DNA of 64,000 nucleotides, taken from assembly GCA_900546695.1 (NCBI GenBank), contig URDX01000009.1, positions 4,978 to 68,977 on the forward strand. The letters are read 5' to 3'. The position numbers were made by a program, and so were the translations under genes. The notes under the pieces are model-generated. The model was not told the origin of the DNA, did not search any database, and saw nothing but the letters and a program-made list of their open reading frames with translations. The DNA is from an uncultured Eubacteriales bacterium. Lineage in GTDB: Bacteria > Bacillota > Clostridia > Oscillospirales > CAG-272. Below, piece by piece: positions 33,935 through 41,871 of the stretch (the first letter of the stretch is position 1; each line of letters starts with the position of its first letter).

Positions 33935-34996
33935 ATGGCAGAACAAGCAAAACAGGGCAGAGTCAAGAGACTGCTCCATCGGTATTTCATTGACGCTATG
34001 GGGGCGATGGCGCTCGGACTGTTCGCAACGCTCCTCCTCTCCACCATCCTCTCCACCGTCGCAAAGTACATTTCGCTCGGGTGGCTGTCGGACGCACTGA
34101 ACGAGATGGCAGGGTACGCAAGCAAGGCTACGGGTATGGCTATCGGCGTTGCCGTCGCGCAGGCGCTCGGCGCGCATCCGTTCGTGCTCTTTGCATGCAC
34201 AGCGGTCGGCGGAGCAAGCTACGCGATGGGTACGACCATCTCCACCACTGCGGGTGAAATAGCATATTCCGCAGGACCTGCGGGCGTATTCTTTGCGGTG
34301 ATCGTCGCCGCAGAGGTCGGAATGCTGGTATCTAAGAAAACGAAGATAGACATTCTCGTCACCCCGATTGTAACGCTTGTATCGGGCTACACAGTCGCCC
34401 GTCTTATCTGCCCCGCAGTCGCGTACGTTATGTACTGGCTCGGCGACTTTATCAACACCGCTACCGAGCTGCAGCCGCTGCTTATGGGCATTGTTATCGC
34501 CGTAGTCGTCGGTATTATTCTGACGCTGCCGATATCGAGCGCCGCTATCTGCGCGATGATAGGTATATCGGGTCTTGCCGGCGGTGCGGCTGCGGTCGGC
34601 TGCTGCGCACAGATGGTCGGCTTTGCTGCAATTTCGTTCCGTGAGAACCGCTGGGGCGGCGTTGTCGCTCAGGGTCTGGGAACAAGTATGCTGCAGATGG
34701 GCAACATCTGCAAAAAGCCGCAGATATGGATACCGCCTACACTCGCCGCCGCCGTCTGCGGACCGCTTTCTACTCTTGTTTTCGGTCTGCGCTGCGAGGG
34801 CGTGAGCGCGGGAATGGGTACATGCGGACTTGTCGGACCGCTCGGTATCATCTCCGCTACAGAGCATACGCCGCTCATGTGGGTCGGCATTCTGCTGCTC
34901 TGCATCGTGCTCCCCGCGCTGCTATCTATCGCATTTAATGAGATACTGCGCGCTCTCGGACTTGTCAAGACGGGCGATATGAAGCTCGATCTTTGA
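33935..34996 (+). CDS. PfoR-like PTS EIIC family membrane protein (PTS_EIIC_2)
   Basis: This 353-residue protein has about nine to ten helices. RYFIDAMGAMALGLFATLLL (about 17-36), GMAIGVAVAQALGAHPFVLF, GPAGVFFAVIVAAEVGMLVS and VGFRENRWGG-like AAISFRENRWGGVVAQGLGT are typical of the EIIC_2/PfoR family. The name comes from Clostridium perfringens PfoR, once thought a toxin-gene regulator; the fold suggests a transporter. No PTS EIIA or EIIB gene is nearby, so it may use partners elsewhere or be a non-PTS carrier. It is monocistronic. Confidence 0.82.
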   Translation: MAEQAKQGRVKRLLHRYFIDAMGAMALGLFATLLLSTILSTVAKYISLGWLSDALNEMAGYASKATGMAIGVAVAQALGAHPFVLFACTAVGGASYAMGTTISTTAGEIAYSAGPAGVFFAVIVAAEVGMLVSKKTKIDILVTPIVTLVSGYTVARLICPAVAYVMYWLGDFINTATELQPLLMGIVIAVVVGIILTLPISSAAICAMIGISGLAGGAAAVGCCAQMVGFAAISFRENRWGGVVAQGLGTSMLQMGNICKKPQIWIPPTLAAAVCGPLSTLVFGLRCEGVSAGMGTCGLVGPLGIISATEHTPLMWVGILLLCIVLPALLSIAFNEILRALGLVKTGDMKLDL

Positions 34997-35149
34997 TGGT
35001 TGCGCCTCTCGGCTGTCTGCGCAAAGTGCTGTATGGCTGTCGGGCGGCGTTTGCGCACTGTCCGCACGATGCTGTGCGGCGTAATGCCTGTCGGATTCGG
35101 TCGAAAGATTAATAATTTGAAAACAAATTATAATATGCCGTATTAGCTC

Positions 35150-35178
35150 TTGACAAGCGTGTATAATTGTGCTACAAT
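35150..35178 (+). promoter_or_regulatory. Promoter for the branched-chain amino acid operon
   Basis: TTGACA (35150-35155), 17 bp, TACAAT (35173-35178). Transcription should begin near 35185, just before the first T-box module. Confidence 0.82.
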
Positions 35179-35336
35179 GCAGAAAAATTAAATATTTTAC
35201 AATGGCTGAGACGAAGAATGGACTCTGAGAAGAACGGCGTAGAGAATCGGTGGGTGGTGAAAACCGATGTGTTGAATATCCCAGTCCTCTCACTTCCGAG
35301 CCGGGAGCCTGAAGCCGAAAAGGTGTGTAGGGCGCT

Positions 35337-35562
35337 CCGTGTATGCTACGTCAGTGCATAGAGGTTAATAGACTTCGATCGAGCAAAGGCTGCGACGAAG
35401 ACGGAGTCTGCAGAGTTGTTTTCCGAGCGAGTCGGGGACGGTGTGAGCCCGACGAAACACAGCAGTTCTTCCCATCACTTCCGAGCCGGAGACCCGAAGG
35501 GCATCGCCCGTAGATATCTCCCGTGAATGCTACGTCAGTGCATAGAAGTTGATTGACTTCGA
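35337..35562 (+). repeat. 42-nt direct repeat inside the T-box leader
   Basis: The segments 35337-35378 and 35521-35562 match at 38 of 42 positions, sharing ATGCTACGTCAGTGCATAGA. Their spacing (184 nt) equals the spacing of the stem I bases, showing duplication of the whole sensing module. Confidence 0.9.
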
Positions 35563-35624
35563 AGAGGTGGCGGACCGTGTCCGCAATTTGAGTGGTACCG
35601 CGAGTGCTGTACTTTGTATCATCA

Positions 35625-35667
35625 CCCGTCTCAAAGCAATTTTTAACGGCTTTGAGGCGGGTTTTTG
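35625..35667 (+). terminator. T-box controlled terminator
   Basis: CCCGTCTCAAAGC (35625-35637) pairs with GCTTTGAGGCGGG (35649-35661), followed by TTTTTGC. The left arm overlaps the antiterminator partner. Confidence 0.88.
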
Positions 35668-35714
35668 CTTTGTCGCGGAGCCGACATTTCGTAAAAAAGA
35701 AAGGCGGAATAACG

Positions 35715-36905
35715 ATGTTATCTCTCGACAAGGTTTTTAATGCTCAGATGGTGCTTAAGAGCATCATCCGCGAAACGAATGTGGTCAGAGCATACGGAAT
35801 TGCTCCCGAGTGCGAGCTGTATCTAAAGCCCGAAAACCTACAGATCACGGGCTCCTTCAAGGTAAGAGGCTCTGCCTACAAGATAGCCATGCTGTCCGAG
35901 GAGGAAAAGGCGCGCGGCGTTATCGCATGCTCTGCGGGAAACCACGCACAGGGTGTTGCGCTTGCTGCGACAAAGAACGGTATAAAATCGCTTATCTGCC
36001 TGCCCGATACCGCACCGATATCAAAGGTCGAGGCTACAAAGGGCTTCGGCGCGGATGTATGTCTTGTCGAGGGCTGCTATGACGATGCTTATAGGAAGGC
36101 TATCGAGCTTCGCGACAGCGATGGCTATACCTTCGTTCATCCGTTCGATGATGAGAACGTTATCGCGGGTCAGGGAACCATCGCGCTTGAGATACTCAGC
36201 GACCTTGACAACATTGATGCTATCGTCGTTCCGATAGGAGGCGGCGGACTTATCTCGGGCATCGCGTATACCGCAAAGCAGATACGCCCGTCTATCAAGA
36301 TATACGGCGTTCAGGCGGCGGGCGCACCCAGCATGTATAACTCGGTAAAGGACGGCGAGATAGAGTGTCTGCCGTCGGTCTCCACCATCGCAGACGGCAT
36401 CGCGGTAAAGCAGCCGGGCGATAATACCTTTACACTTGTCAGTGAATATGTCGACGAGATAGCGCTTGTCACCGACGATGAGATATCGAGTGCTATCCTC
36501 GCGCTTATCGAGAAGCAAAAGATGATAGCTGAGGGCGCGGGCGCGACGGCGGTCGCTGCCGTGATGGCGGGTAAGTTCGATCTGCGCGGCAAGCGCGTCG
36601 TCGCCGTCGTGTCGGGCGGCAATATCGACGTCACGAGTCTGTCGCGCGTTATCGACCGCGGTCTGCGCAATTCGGGACGCTCCTCAAGCATGCTGATAGA
36701 GCTGCTTGACAAGCCCGGTCAGCTCAAGGAGATATCTAGCATCATCGCCGACTGCGGCGCAAACGTCACGGGCGTTCATTACGAGAAGGGCAACACCGAA
36801 AGCGTCAACGGCTGCTTCCTGCGCGTCGAGATGGAGACGAGGAATTTTGACCATCTGCATGCCATCACAAAGCGGCTGCGCGACGAGGGCTTTAAGATAG
36901 TATAA
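35715..36905 (+). CDS. ilvA: Threonine ammonia-lyase with C-terminal ACT domain
   Basis: This 396-residue protein starts at MLSLDKVFNAQ (35715) after AAAGGCGG. It is a fold-type II PLP enzyme: the PLP Lys is residue 49 in ITGSFKVRGSA, the Asn loop is SAGNHAQGVA, and the phosphate-binding loop is PIGGGGLISG (about 175-184). A single ACT-like domain fills about 325-396 (SSMLIELLDKPGQLKEISSI). It deaminates threonine to 2-oxobutanoate, the first committed step to isoleucine. The length with one ACT resembles the TdcB/short IlvA type. It is first in the ten-gene operon under the T-box, and the next gene, ridA, detoxifies its reactive enamine product. Confidence 0.93.
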   Translation: MLSLDKVFNAQMVLKSIIRETNVVRAYGIAPECELYLKPENLQITGSFKVRGSAYKIAMLSEEEKARGVIACSAGNHAQGVALAATKNGIKSLICLPDTAPISKVEATKGFGADVCLVEGCYDDAYRKAIELRDSDGYTFVHPFDDENVIAGQGTIALEILSDLDNIDAIVVPIGGGGLISGIAYTAKQIRPSIKIYGVQAAGAPSMYNSVKDGEIECLPSVSTIADGIAVKQPGDNTFTLVSEYVDEIALVTDDEISSAILALIEKQKMIAEGAGATAVAAVMAGKFDLRGKRVVAVVSGGNIDVTSLSRVIDRGLRNSGRSSSMLIELLDKPGQLKEISSIIADCGANVTGVHYEKGNTESVNGCFLRVEMETRNFDHLHAITKRLRDEGFKIV

Positions 36906-36988
36906 GGAATTTACAAGTCAAAACGGCATAGGGCGAAGCCTTTAAGACAAGCTTTAAGAAATATAACTTTTTGACGGAGGATATAACA

Positions 36989-37366
36989 ATGAGCAACAAG
37001 ATACACACAAACGACGCACCCGCAGCGATAGGGCCGTATTCTCAGGCTGTATCGGTCGGAAACCTTGTATTTACATCGGGTCAGATCGCGCTTGACCCCG
37101 CGACGGGAGCGATGGTCGAGGGCGGTATCGCAGAGCAGACACACCGCATCTGCCGCAATCTCGAGGCGGTGCTTGCAGCGGCCGGAGCATCCACCCGCAG
37201 CGCAGTAAAAACGGTCTGCTTCCTCGCAGATATGGCTGATTTTGCAGTCTTCAACGAGGTCTACGGACAGTATTTCTCCGAGAAGCCCGCGCGCTCCTGC
37301 GTTGCGGTAAAAGCCCTACCGAAAGGAGCACTTGCAGAGGTAGAAGTAATCGCGGAGAAGGAGTAA
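36989..37366 (+). CDS. ridA: RidA family enamine/imine deaminase
   Basis: This 125-residue protein starts at MSNKIHTNDAPAAIGPYSQA (36989) after GGAGG. The RidA signature is complete: IGPYSQAV, FTSGQIALDP, the catalytic Arg in KPARSCVAVKALPKGA and the Glu in EVEVIAEKE. It hydrolyses 2-aminocrotonate and 2-aminoacrylate made by IlvA, speeding release of 2-oxobutanoate and protecting PLP enzymes. Its position directly after ilvA and before leuA shows that this is its main partner here. Confidence 0.93.
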   Translation: MSNKIHTNDAPAAIGPYSQAVSVGNLVFTSGQIALDPATGAMVEGGIAEQTHRICRNLEAVLAAAGASTRSAVKTVCFLADMADFAVFNEVYGQYFSEKPARSCVAVKALPKGALAEVEVIAEKE

Positions 37367-37373
37367 ACACAAA

Positions 37374-39044
37374 ATGATGGATTCAAGCAAATATCATATC
37401 GGATATTTCCCGGTCGATAAGAAATATAACAAATGGGTAGAGCGCGACCGTGTCGAAAAGCCTCCCGTGTGGTGCAGCGTCGACATGCGTGACGGCAATC
37501 AGAGCCTTGTTATTCCGATGAGCCTTGAAGAAAAGCTCGAGTATTATAAGGTGCTGCTTTCGGTCGGCTTTAAGGAGATAGAGGTCGGATTTCCCGCAGC
37601 GAGCGAGACGGAGTACGAATTCCTGCGCACGCTGATAGATAACGACATGATACCGTCCGATGTGACTGTGCAGGTACTCACACAGTGCCGCGAGCACATT
37701 ATCCGTCGCACGTTTGAGGCATGCAAGGGCGCACCGAGCGCTATCATCCATTTCTACAATTCGACAAGCGTTGCTCAGCGCGAGCAGGTGTTCAAGAAGT
37801 CGAAGGAGGAGATAAAGCAGATAGCCGTCGACGGCGCAAAGCTCGTAAAGCGCCTTGCATCCGAGTATGAGGGCAATTTCCGATTCGAGTATTCGCCCGA
37901 GTCGTTCACGGGAACCGAGCCCGAATATGCGCTCGAGGTATGCAACGCGGTGCTTGACGTGCTCGAGCCGAGCGAGGATAACAACGTTATAATCAATCTC
38001 CCCGTGACCGTTGAGATGAGCATGCCGCATGTGTACGCATCGCAGATAGAATATATGTGTGAGAATCTGCACTACCGCGAGCATGTGACCGTATCGCTCC
38101 ACCCGCACAACGACAGAGGTACGGGCGTTGCGGATGCAGAGCTTGCACTGCTTGCGGGTGCTGACAGGGTCGAGGGAACGCTGTTCGGAAACGGTGAGCG
38201 CACGGGCAACGTCGATATTATCACGCTTGCCATGAATATGTATTCTCACGGTGTCGATCCCGGGCTTGATTTTTCGGACATGCCGTCGCTCGTCGAAAAG
38301 TACGAGAACTGCACACGGATGCATGTCTATGAGAGAGCACCGTACGCGGGCGCGCTGGTGTTTGCCGCGTTCTCGGGCTCGCATCAGGATGCCATCGCAA
38401 AGGGCATGAAATACCGCGCGAAGAAGCAGCTGCACGAGTGGACGGTTCCGTATATTCCGATAGACCCGAAGGATATCGGCAGGACGTACGATGCGGATGT
38501 TATACGCGTAAATTCCCAGTCGGGCAAGGGCGGCATCGGCTATCTGCTCGAGCAGAGCTACGGCTACAATCTGCCCGCTAAGATGCGCGAGGATTTCAGC
38601 TATCTGTGTAAGGAGATATCCGACCGGGAGCACAAGGAGCTCAAGCCCGACGAGGTGCTTGAGATTTTCACCGAGCATTATCTGAATCTCCGCGGCGATA
38701 TCGAGGTCACCGATTTCGATTTCGAGCGCGTGAACGATGCGGTAAAGATAGACGTGACCTTCCGTCGGGGCGATACCGAGACCGAGCTTGAGGCTGAGGG
38801 CAACGGAACGCTCAGCGCAGTCAACAATGCGCTCAGCGAGCTGACGGGCGAGCAGTACACGCTGCAGGTATACACGCAGCACAGCATGCAGGGCGAGGGT
38901 TCGCGCAGTGTTGCGGCGTCGTATATCGGACTCGAGCGCGAGGACGGCAGAATGTTCTGGGGCGCGGGCACCGATACCGACGTTATCAAGGCTAATACAA
39001 ACGCGCTGCTCAGCGCATTCTATAATATGACAAGGGAGGCGTGA
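37374..39044 (+). CDS. leuA: 2-isopropylmalate synthase, LeuA type 2
   Basis: This 556-residue protein begins 7 bp after ridA, with AAGGAG at the ridA end. The DRE-TIM barrel carries SVDMRDGNQSLV (about 35-46), the metal His pair in SLHPHNDRGTG (about 241-251), and NGERTGNVDI. The C-terminal allosteric domain (about 435-550) has VTFRRGDTETELEAEGNGTL and the leucine-binding type TQHSMQGEGSRSVAASYIGL. The sequence opening YFPVDKKYNKWVERDRVEKP marks the longer, fungal-like LeuA2 class. It condenses acetyl-CoA with 2-oxoisovalerate, the first step to leucine. Confidence 0.93.
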   Translation: MMDSSKYHIGYFPVDKKYNKWVERDRVEKPPVWCSVDMRDGNQSLVIPMSLEEKLEYYKVLLSVGFKEIEVGFPAASETEYEFLRTLIDNDMIPSDVTVQVLTQCREHIIRRTFEACKGAPSAIIHFYNSTSVAQREQVFKKSKEEIKQIAVDGAKLVKRLASEYEGNFRFEYSPESFTGTEPEYALEVCNAVLDVLEPSEDNNVIINLPVTVEMSMPHVYASQIEYMCENLHYREHVTVSLHPHNDRGTGVADAELALLAGADRVEGTLFGNGERTGNVDIITLAMNMYSHGVDPGLDFSDMPSLVEKYENCTRMHVYERAPYAGALVFAAFSGSHQDAIAKGMKYRAKKQLHEWTVPYIPIDPKDIGRTYDADVIRVNSQSGKGGIGYLLEQSYGYNLPAKMREDFSYLCKEISDREHKELKPDEVLEIFTEHYLNLRGDIEVTDFDFERVNDAVKIDVTFRRGDTETELEAEGNGTLSAVNNALSELTGEQYTLQVYTQHSMQGEGSRSVAASYIGLEREDGRMFWGAGTDTDVIKANTNALLSAFYNMTREA

Positions 39045-39048
39045 GACG

Positions 39049-40308
39049 ATGGGAATGACTATGACACAGAAGATCCTCGCCGCACACTCAGGACTTGACA
39101 GAGTAACCGCGGGGCAGCTGATAAGCGCGCGCCTCGACATAGTACTCGGCAACGACATCACAACGCCCGTTGCCGTAAACGAATTCCGCAAGGCGGGCTT
39201 TGACTCGGTTTTCGATAAGAACCGCGTTGCGATAGTGCTCGACCATTTTGTACCTAACAAGGATATAAAGGCTGCGGAGCAGTCAAAGACCTGCCGCGAG
39301 TTTGCATGCGAGCACTGCGTCAGTCACTTTTACGACGTAGGAAAGATGGGTATCGAGCACGCGCTGCTCCCCGAGCAGGGGGTAGTCACCGCGGGCGACT
39401 GTATCATCGGCGCAGACAGCCATACCTGCACTTACGGCGCGCTCGGCGCGTTCTCTACGGGCGTAGGCTCTACCGATATGGCGGCGGGAATGGCGACGGG
39501 TACGGCATGGTTCAAGGTCCCGTCGGCGATAAAACTCGTACTGCACGGCAAGCTTCCCGCAGGCTGCAGCGGAAAGGATGTTATCCTGACCGTTATCGGC
39601 ATGATAGGCGTAGACGGCGCACTGTACAAGAGCATGGAATTTGTCGGCGACGGCGTTGCCGCACTCTCGATGGACGACCGCCTCTGCATCTGCAATATGG
39701 CTATAGAGGCAGGCGCAAAGAACGGAATATTCCCCGTTGACGACGTTACGCTCGGATATCTGCGCGGCAGAAGCGAGCGCGAGCCCGTTATATACACAGC
39801 AGACCCCGACGCAGAGTATGAGCGTGTTATCGACATTGATCTCGCATCGATAAAGCCGACCGTAGCATGCCCGCATCTGCCCGAGAACACCCGCCCCGCA
39901 AGCGAGCTGCACGATATAAGGATAGATCAGGTCGTTATCGGCTCGTGCACTAACGGGCGTCTCGAGGATATGGAGGCTGCCTATAACATTCTGAGGGGCG
40001 GGCACATTGCGGACGGCGTTCGCTGCATCATAATTCCCGCAACGATGAAGATACTGCGCGAGTGCGTCGAGCGCGGATGGTATACCGCATTTATCGACGC
40101 GGGCGCGGTCGTTTCGACACCGACCTGCGGACCGTGTCTCGGCGGCTACATGGGAATTCTCGCGGCGGGAGAGCGCTGCATCGCGACAACCAACCGCAAT
40201 TTCGTAGGGCGCATGGGTCATGTCGACAGCGAGGTTTATCTTGCATCCCCGCAGACCGCTGCGGCAAGTGCGCTCGCAGGTTATATCACCGAGTATAAGG
40301 AGGCGTGA
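39049..40308 (+). CDS. leuC: 3-isopropylmalate dehydratase large subunit
   Basis: This 419-residue aconitase-family protein has the substrate/cluster segments GADSHTCTYGALGAFSTGVG (about 124-143), VIGSCTNGRLEDM (about 296-308) and STPTCGPCLGGYMG (about 355-368). The three cysteines ligate the [4Fe-4S] cluster. The 420-residue length is the archaeal/clostridial short form. It starts 4 bp after leuA behind GGGAGG and works with LeuD, encoded next, to isomerise isopropylmalate. In Clostridia such pairs can also be homoaconitase-like, but the operon decides for leucine. Confidence 0.94.
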   Translation: MGMTMTQKILAAHSGLDRVTAGQLISARLDIVLGNDITTPVAVNEFRKAGFDSVFDKNRVAIVLDHFVPNKDIKAAEQSKTCREFACEHCVSHFYDVGKMGIEHALLPEQGVVTAGDCIIGADSHTCTYGALGAFSTGVGSTDMAAGMATGTAWFKVPSAIKLVLHGKLPAGCSGKDVILTVIGMIGVDGALYKSMEFVGDGVAALSMDDRLCICNMAIEAGAKNGIFPVDDVTLGYLRGRSEREPVIYTADPDAEYERVIDIDLASIKPTVACPHLPENTRPASELHDIRIDQVVIGSCTNGRLEDMEAAYNILRGGHIADGVRCIIIPATMKILRECVERGWYTAFIDAGAVVSTPTCGPCLGGYMGILAAGERCIATTNRNFVGRMGHVDSEVYLASPQTAAASALAGYITEYKEA

Positions 40309-40311
40309 GCG

Positions 40312-40806
40312 ATGAATACACAGGGCAAGGTTTTTAAGTATCCCGACAACGTCGATACCGATGTTATCATTCCCGCGCGCTACCTTAACACCTCCGATGC
40401 TGCGGAGCTTGCACAGCACTGCATGGAGGATATCGACCCGTCGTTTGTCGGCAGGGTCAGCGCGGGCGACGTTATGGTCGCGGGCTGGAACTTCGGCTGC
40501 GGCTCGTCGCGTGAGCACGCACCTCTCGTTATCAAGACATGCGGCACGGGCTGCGTTATTGCTAAGAGCTTTGCGCGCATCTTCTATCGCAACGCGATAA
40601 ACATCGGTCTGCCCATTCTCGAATGCGAGCAGGCTGCGGAGGAGATTTCAGCGGGCGATGAGATCAGGGTCGATTTCGACACGGGAGAGATAAGCGACAT
40701 CACCACCGGTAAAACATATAAGGCACAGCCGTTCCCTCCGTTTATTCAGAACATAATCAGGTGCGGCGGACTGCTTAAATCGCTGAAGGAGAAGGGCAAT
40801 GAATAA
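40312..40806 (+). CDS. leuD: 3-isopropylmalate dehydratase small subunit
   Basis: This 164-residue swivel-domain protein shows FKYPDNVDTDVIIPARYLNT (about 6-25), NFGCGSSREHAP (about 62-73, the substrate-recognition loop) and SFARIFYRNAINIGLP. It starts 3 bp after leuC behind GGAGG. Its end overlaps the start of leuB by 8 nt (ATGAATAA), so leuB translation is coupled. Confidence 0.94.
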   Translation: MNTQGKVFKYPDNVDTDVIIPARYLNTSDAAELAQHCMEDIDPSFVGRVSAGDVMVAGWNFGCGSSREHAPLVIKTCGTGCVIAKSFARIFYRNAINIGLPILECEQAAEEISAGDEIRVDFDTGEISDITTGKTYKAQPFPPFIQNIIRCGGLLKSLKEKGNE

Positions 40807-41866
40807 GAATATAGCGGTAATCCGCGGCGACGGCATAGGTCCCGAGACAGTCGGTCAAGCGCTGCGCGTGCTCGACCGCGTAGCCGAGCTTTACGGGCAT
40901 AGCTTTACGTATACGGATGTTGACATGGGCGGCTGCGCAATTGATAAGTTCGGCGACCCGCTCCCCGATTCGGAACTTGAAAAATGCGTCGGCTCAGACA
41001 GCGTTCTGCTCGGCGCCGTCGGCGGCAGCAAGTGGAACGGTCTGCCGGGCGAGAAGCGCCCCGAGAAGGGTCTGCTGCGCCTGAGAGCCGGCATGGGTGT
41101 TTACTCGAACAACCGTCCTGCTAAGATATGGCATCAGCTTGCAGAGGCATCGCCGCTGAAAAGCTCTATCGTCGACCGCGGCATAGACTTTATTATCGTG
41201 CGCGAGCTCATCGGCGGTATCTATTTCGGTGAGCATATCACAGAAGGGGATACGGCTACCGACGTGCTCAGATACCGCGTGCCCGAGATAGAACGTGTCG
41301 GAAGAATAGGCTTTGAGACCGCGCGCCGCCGCTCGCACCGTCTCTGCTCGGTAGAAAAGAGCAACGTTCTTGATTCGAGCCGTTTGTGGAAGAAGGTCAT
41401 GCACCGTCTCGCTGGGGAGTATCCCGATGTTGAGCTTTCGGATATGCTCGTAGACAACTGCGCTATGCAGATAGTAAAGAATCCATCGCAGTTCGACGTT
41501 ATAGTGACCGAGAACATGTTCGGTGATATTCTCTCCGATGAGGCTTCCATGATAACGGGCTCTATCGGAATGATTCCGTCGTCGAGTCTCGGCGCGACCT
41601 CCTGCGGACTTTACGAGCCGATACATGGCTCTGCGCCCGATATCGCGGGCAAGGATATCGCAAACCCGATTGGCACAATCCTCTCGGCTGCAATGATGCT
41701 GCACTACAGCTTCGACATGCCGCAGGAGGCGGATGCCATCGAGCGCGCGGTGTCCGATTTCCTCGACGCAGGCTACCGCACGGCGGATATTATGAGCAAG
41801 GGCAAGACCGAGGTGGGCTGCAGCCGCTGCGGTGAGCTCATCACGGGTTATCTCAGAAAGGAGTGA
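40799..41866 (+). CDS. leuB: 3-isopropylmalate dehydrogenase
   Basis: This 355-residue protein opens with NIAVIRGDGIGPETVGQALR. The substrate loop is LLRLRAGMGVYSNNRP, the active-site segment is DIIVRELIGGIYFG-like (FIIVRELIGGIYFGEH, about 133-148), and the metal Asp residues lie in NMFGDILSDEASMITGSIG. GSAPDIAGKDIANPIGTIL binds NAD. It oxidises and decarboxylates 3-isopropylmalate to 2-oxoisocaproate, the precursor of leucine. Confidence 0.94.
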   Translation: MNKNIAVIRGDGIGPETVGQALRVLDRVAELYGHSFTYTDVDMGGCAIDKFGDPLPDSELEKCVGSDSVLLGAVGGSKWNGLPGEKRPEKGLLRLRAGMGVYSNNRPAKIWHQLAEASPLKSSIVDRGIDFIIVRELIGGIYFGEHITEGDTATDVLRYRVPEIERVGRIGFETARRRSHRLCSVEKSNVLDSSRLWKKVMHRLAGEYPDVELSDMLVDNCAMQIVKNPSQFDVIVTENMFGDILSDEASMITGSIGMIPSSSLGATSCGLYEPIHGSAPDIAGKDIANPIGTILSAAMMLHYSFDMPQEADAIERAVSDFLDAGYRTADIMSKGKTEVGCSRCGELITGYLRKE

Positions 41867-41871
41867 TGTAA

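Larger units (their letters stand above)
35186..35667 (+). ncRNA. Tandem T-box leader with two specifier modules (Leu CTC, Ile ATC) and one antiterminator
   Basis: Module 1: stem I base GGCTGAGACGAAG (35204-35216) pairs with CTTCCGAGCC (35293-35302); the AG-bulge/distal-loop block AGAGAATCGG...ACCGAT spans 35241-35268; the triplet before the invariant A is CTC (35289-35291). Module 2: GGCTGCGACGAAG (35388-35400) pairs with CTTCCGAGCC (35478-35487); the distal block GAGCGAGTCGGGG...CCCGAC spans 35425-35453; the triplet is ATC (35474-35476). Each module is followed by the same 42-nt stem II-type segment. Only module 2 leads to the T-box sequence AGTGGTACCGCG (35591-35602), where TTTGAG (35587-35592) can pair with CTCAAA (35630-35635) to break the terminator. 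Uncharged tRNA binding should allow transcription of ilvA and the genes behind it. The T-box call is secure; the specifier reading is by alignment of the two modules. Confidence 0.85.

Noticed and set aside
35592..35714. Upstream in-frame start for ilvA
   Set aside because: It would begin inside the T-box antiterminator and read through the terminator. ATG 35715 has a proper site and matches the family start.
37383..39260. Minus-strand open frame opposite leuA
   Set aside because: A shadow of leuA with no start signals or family match.
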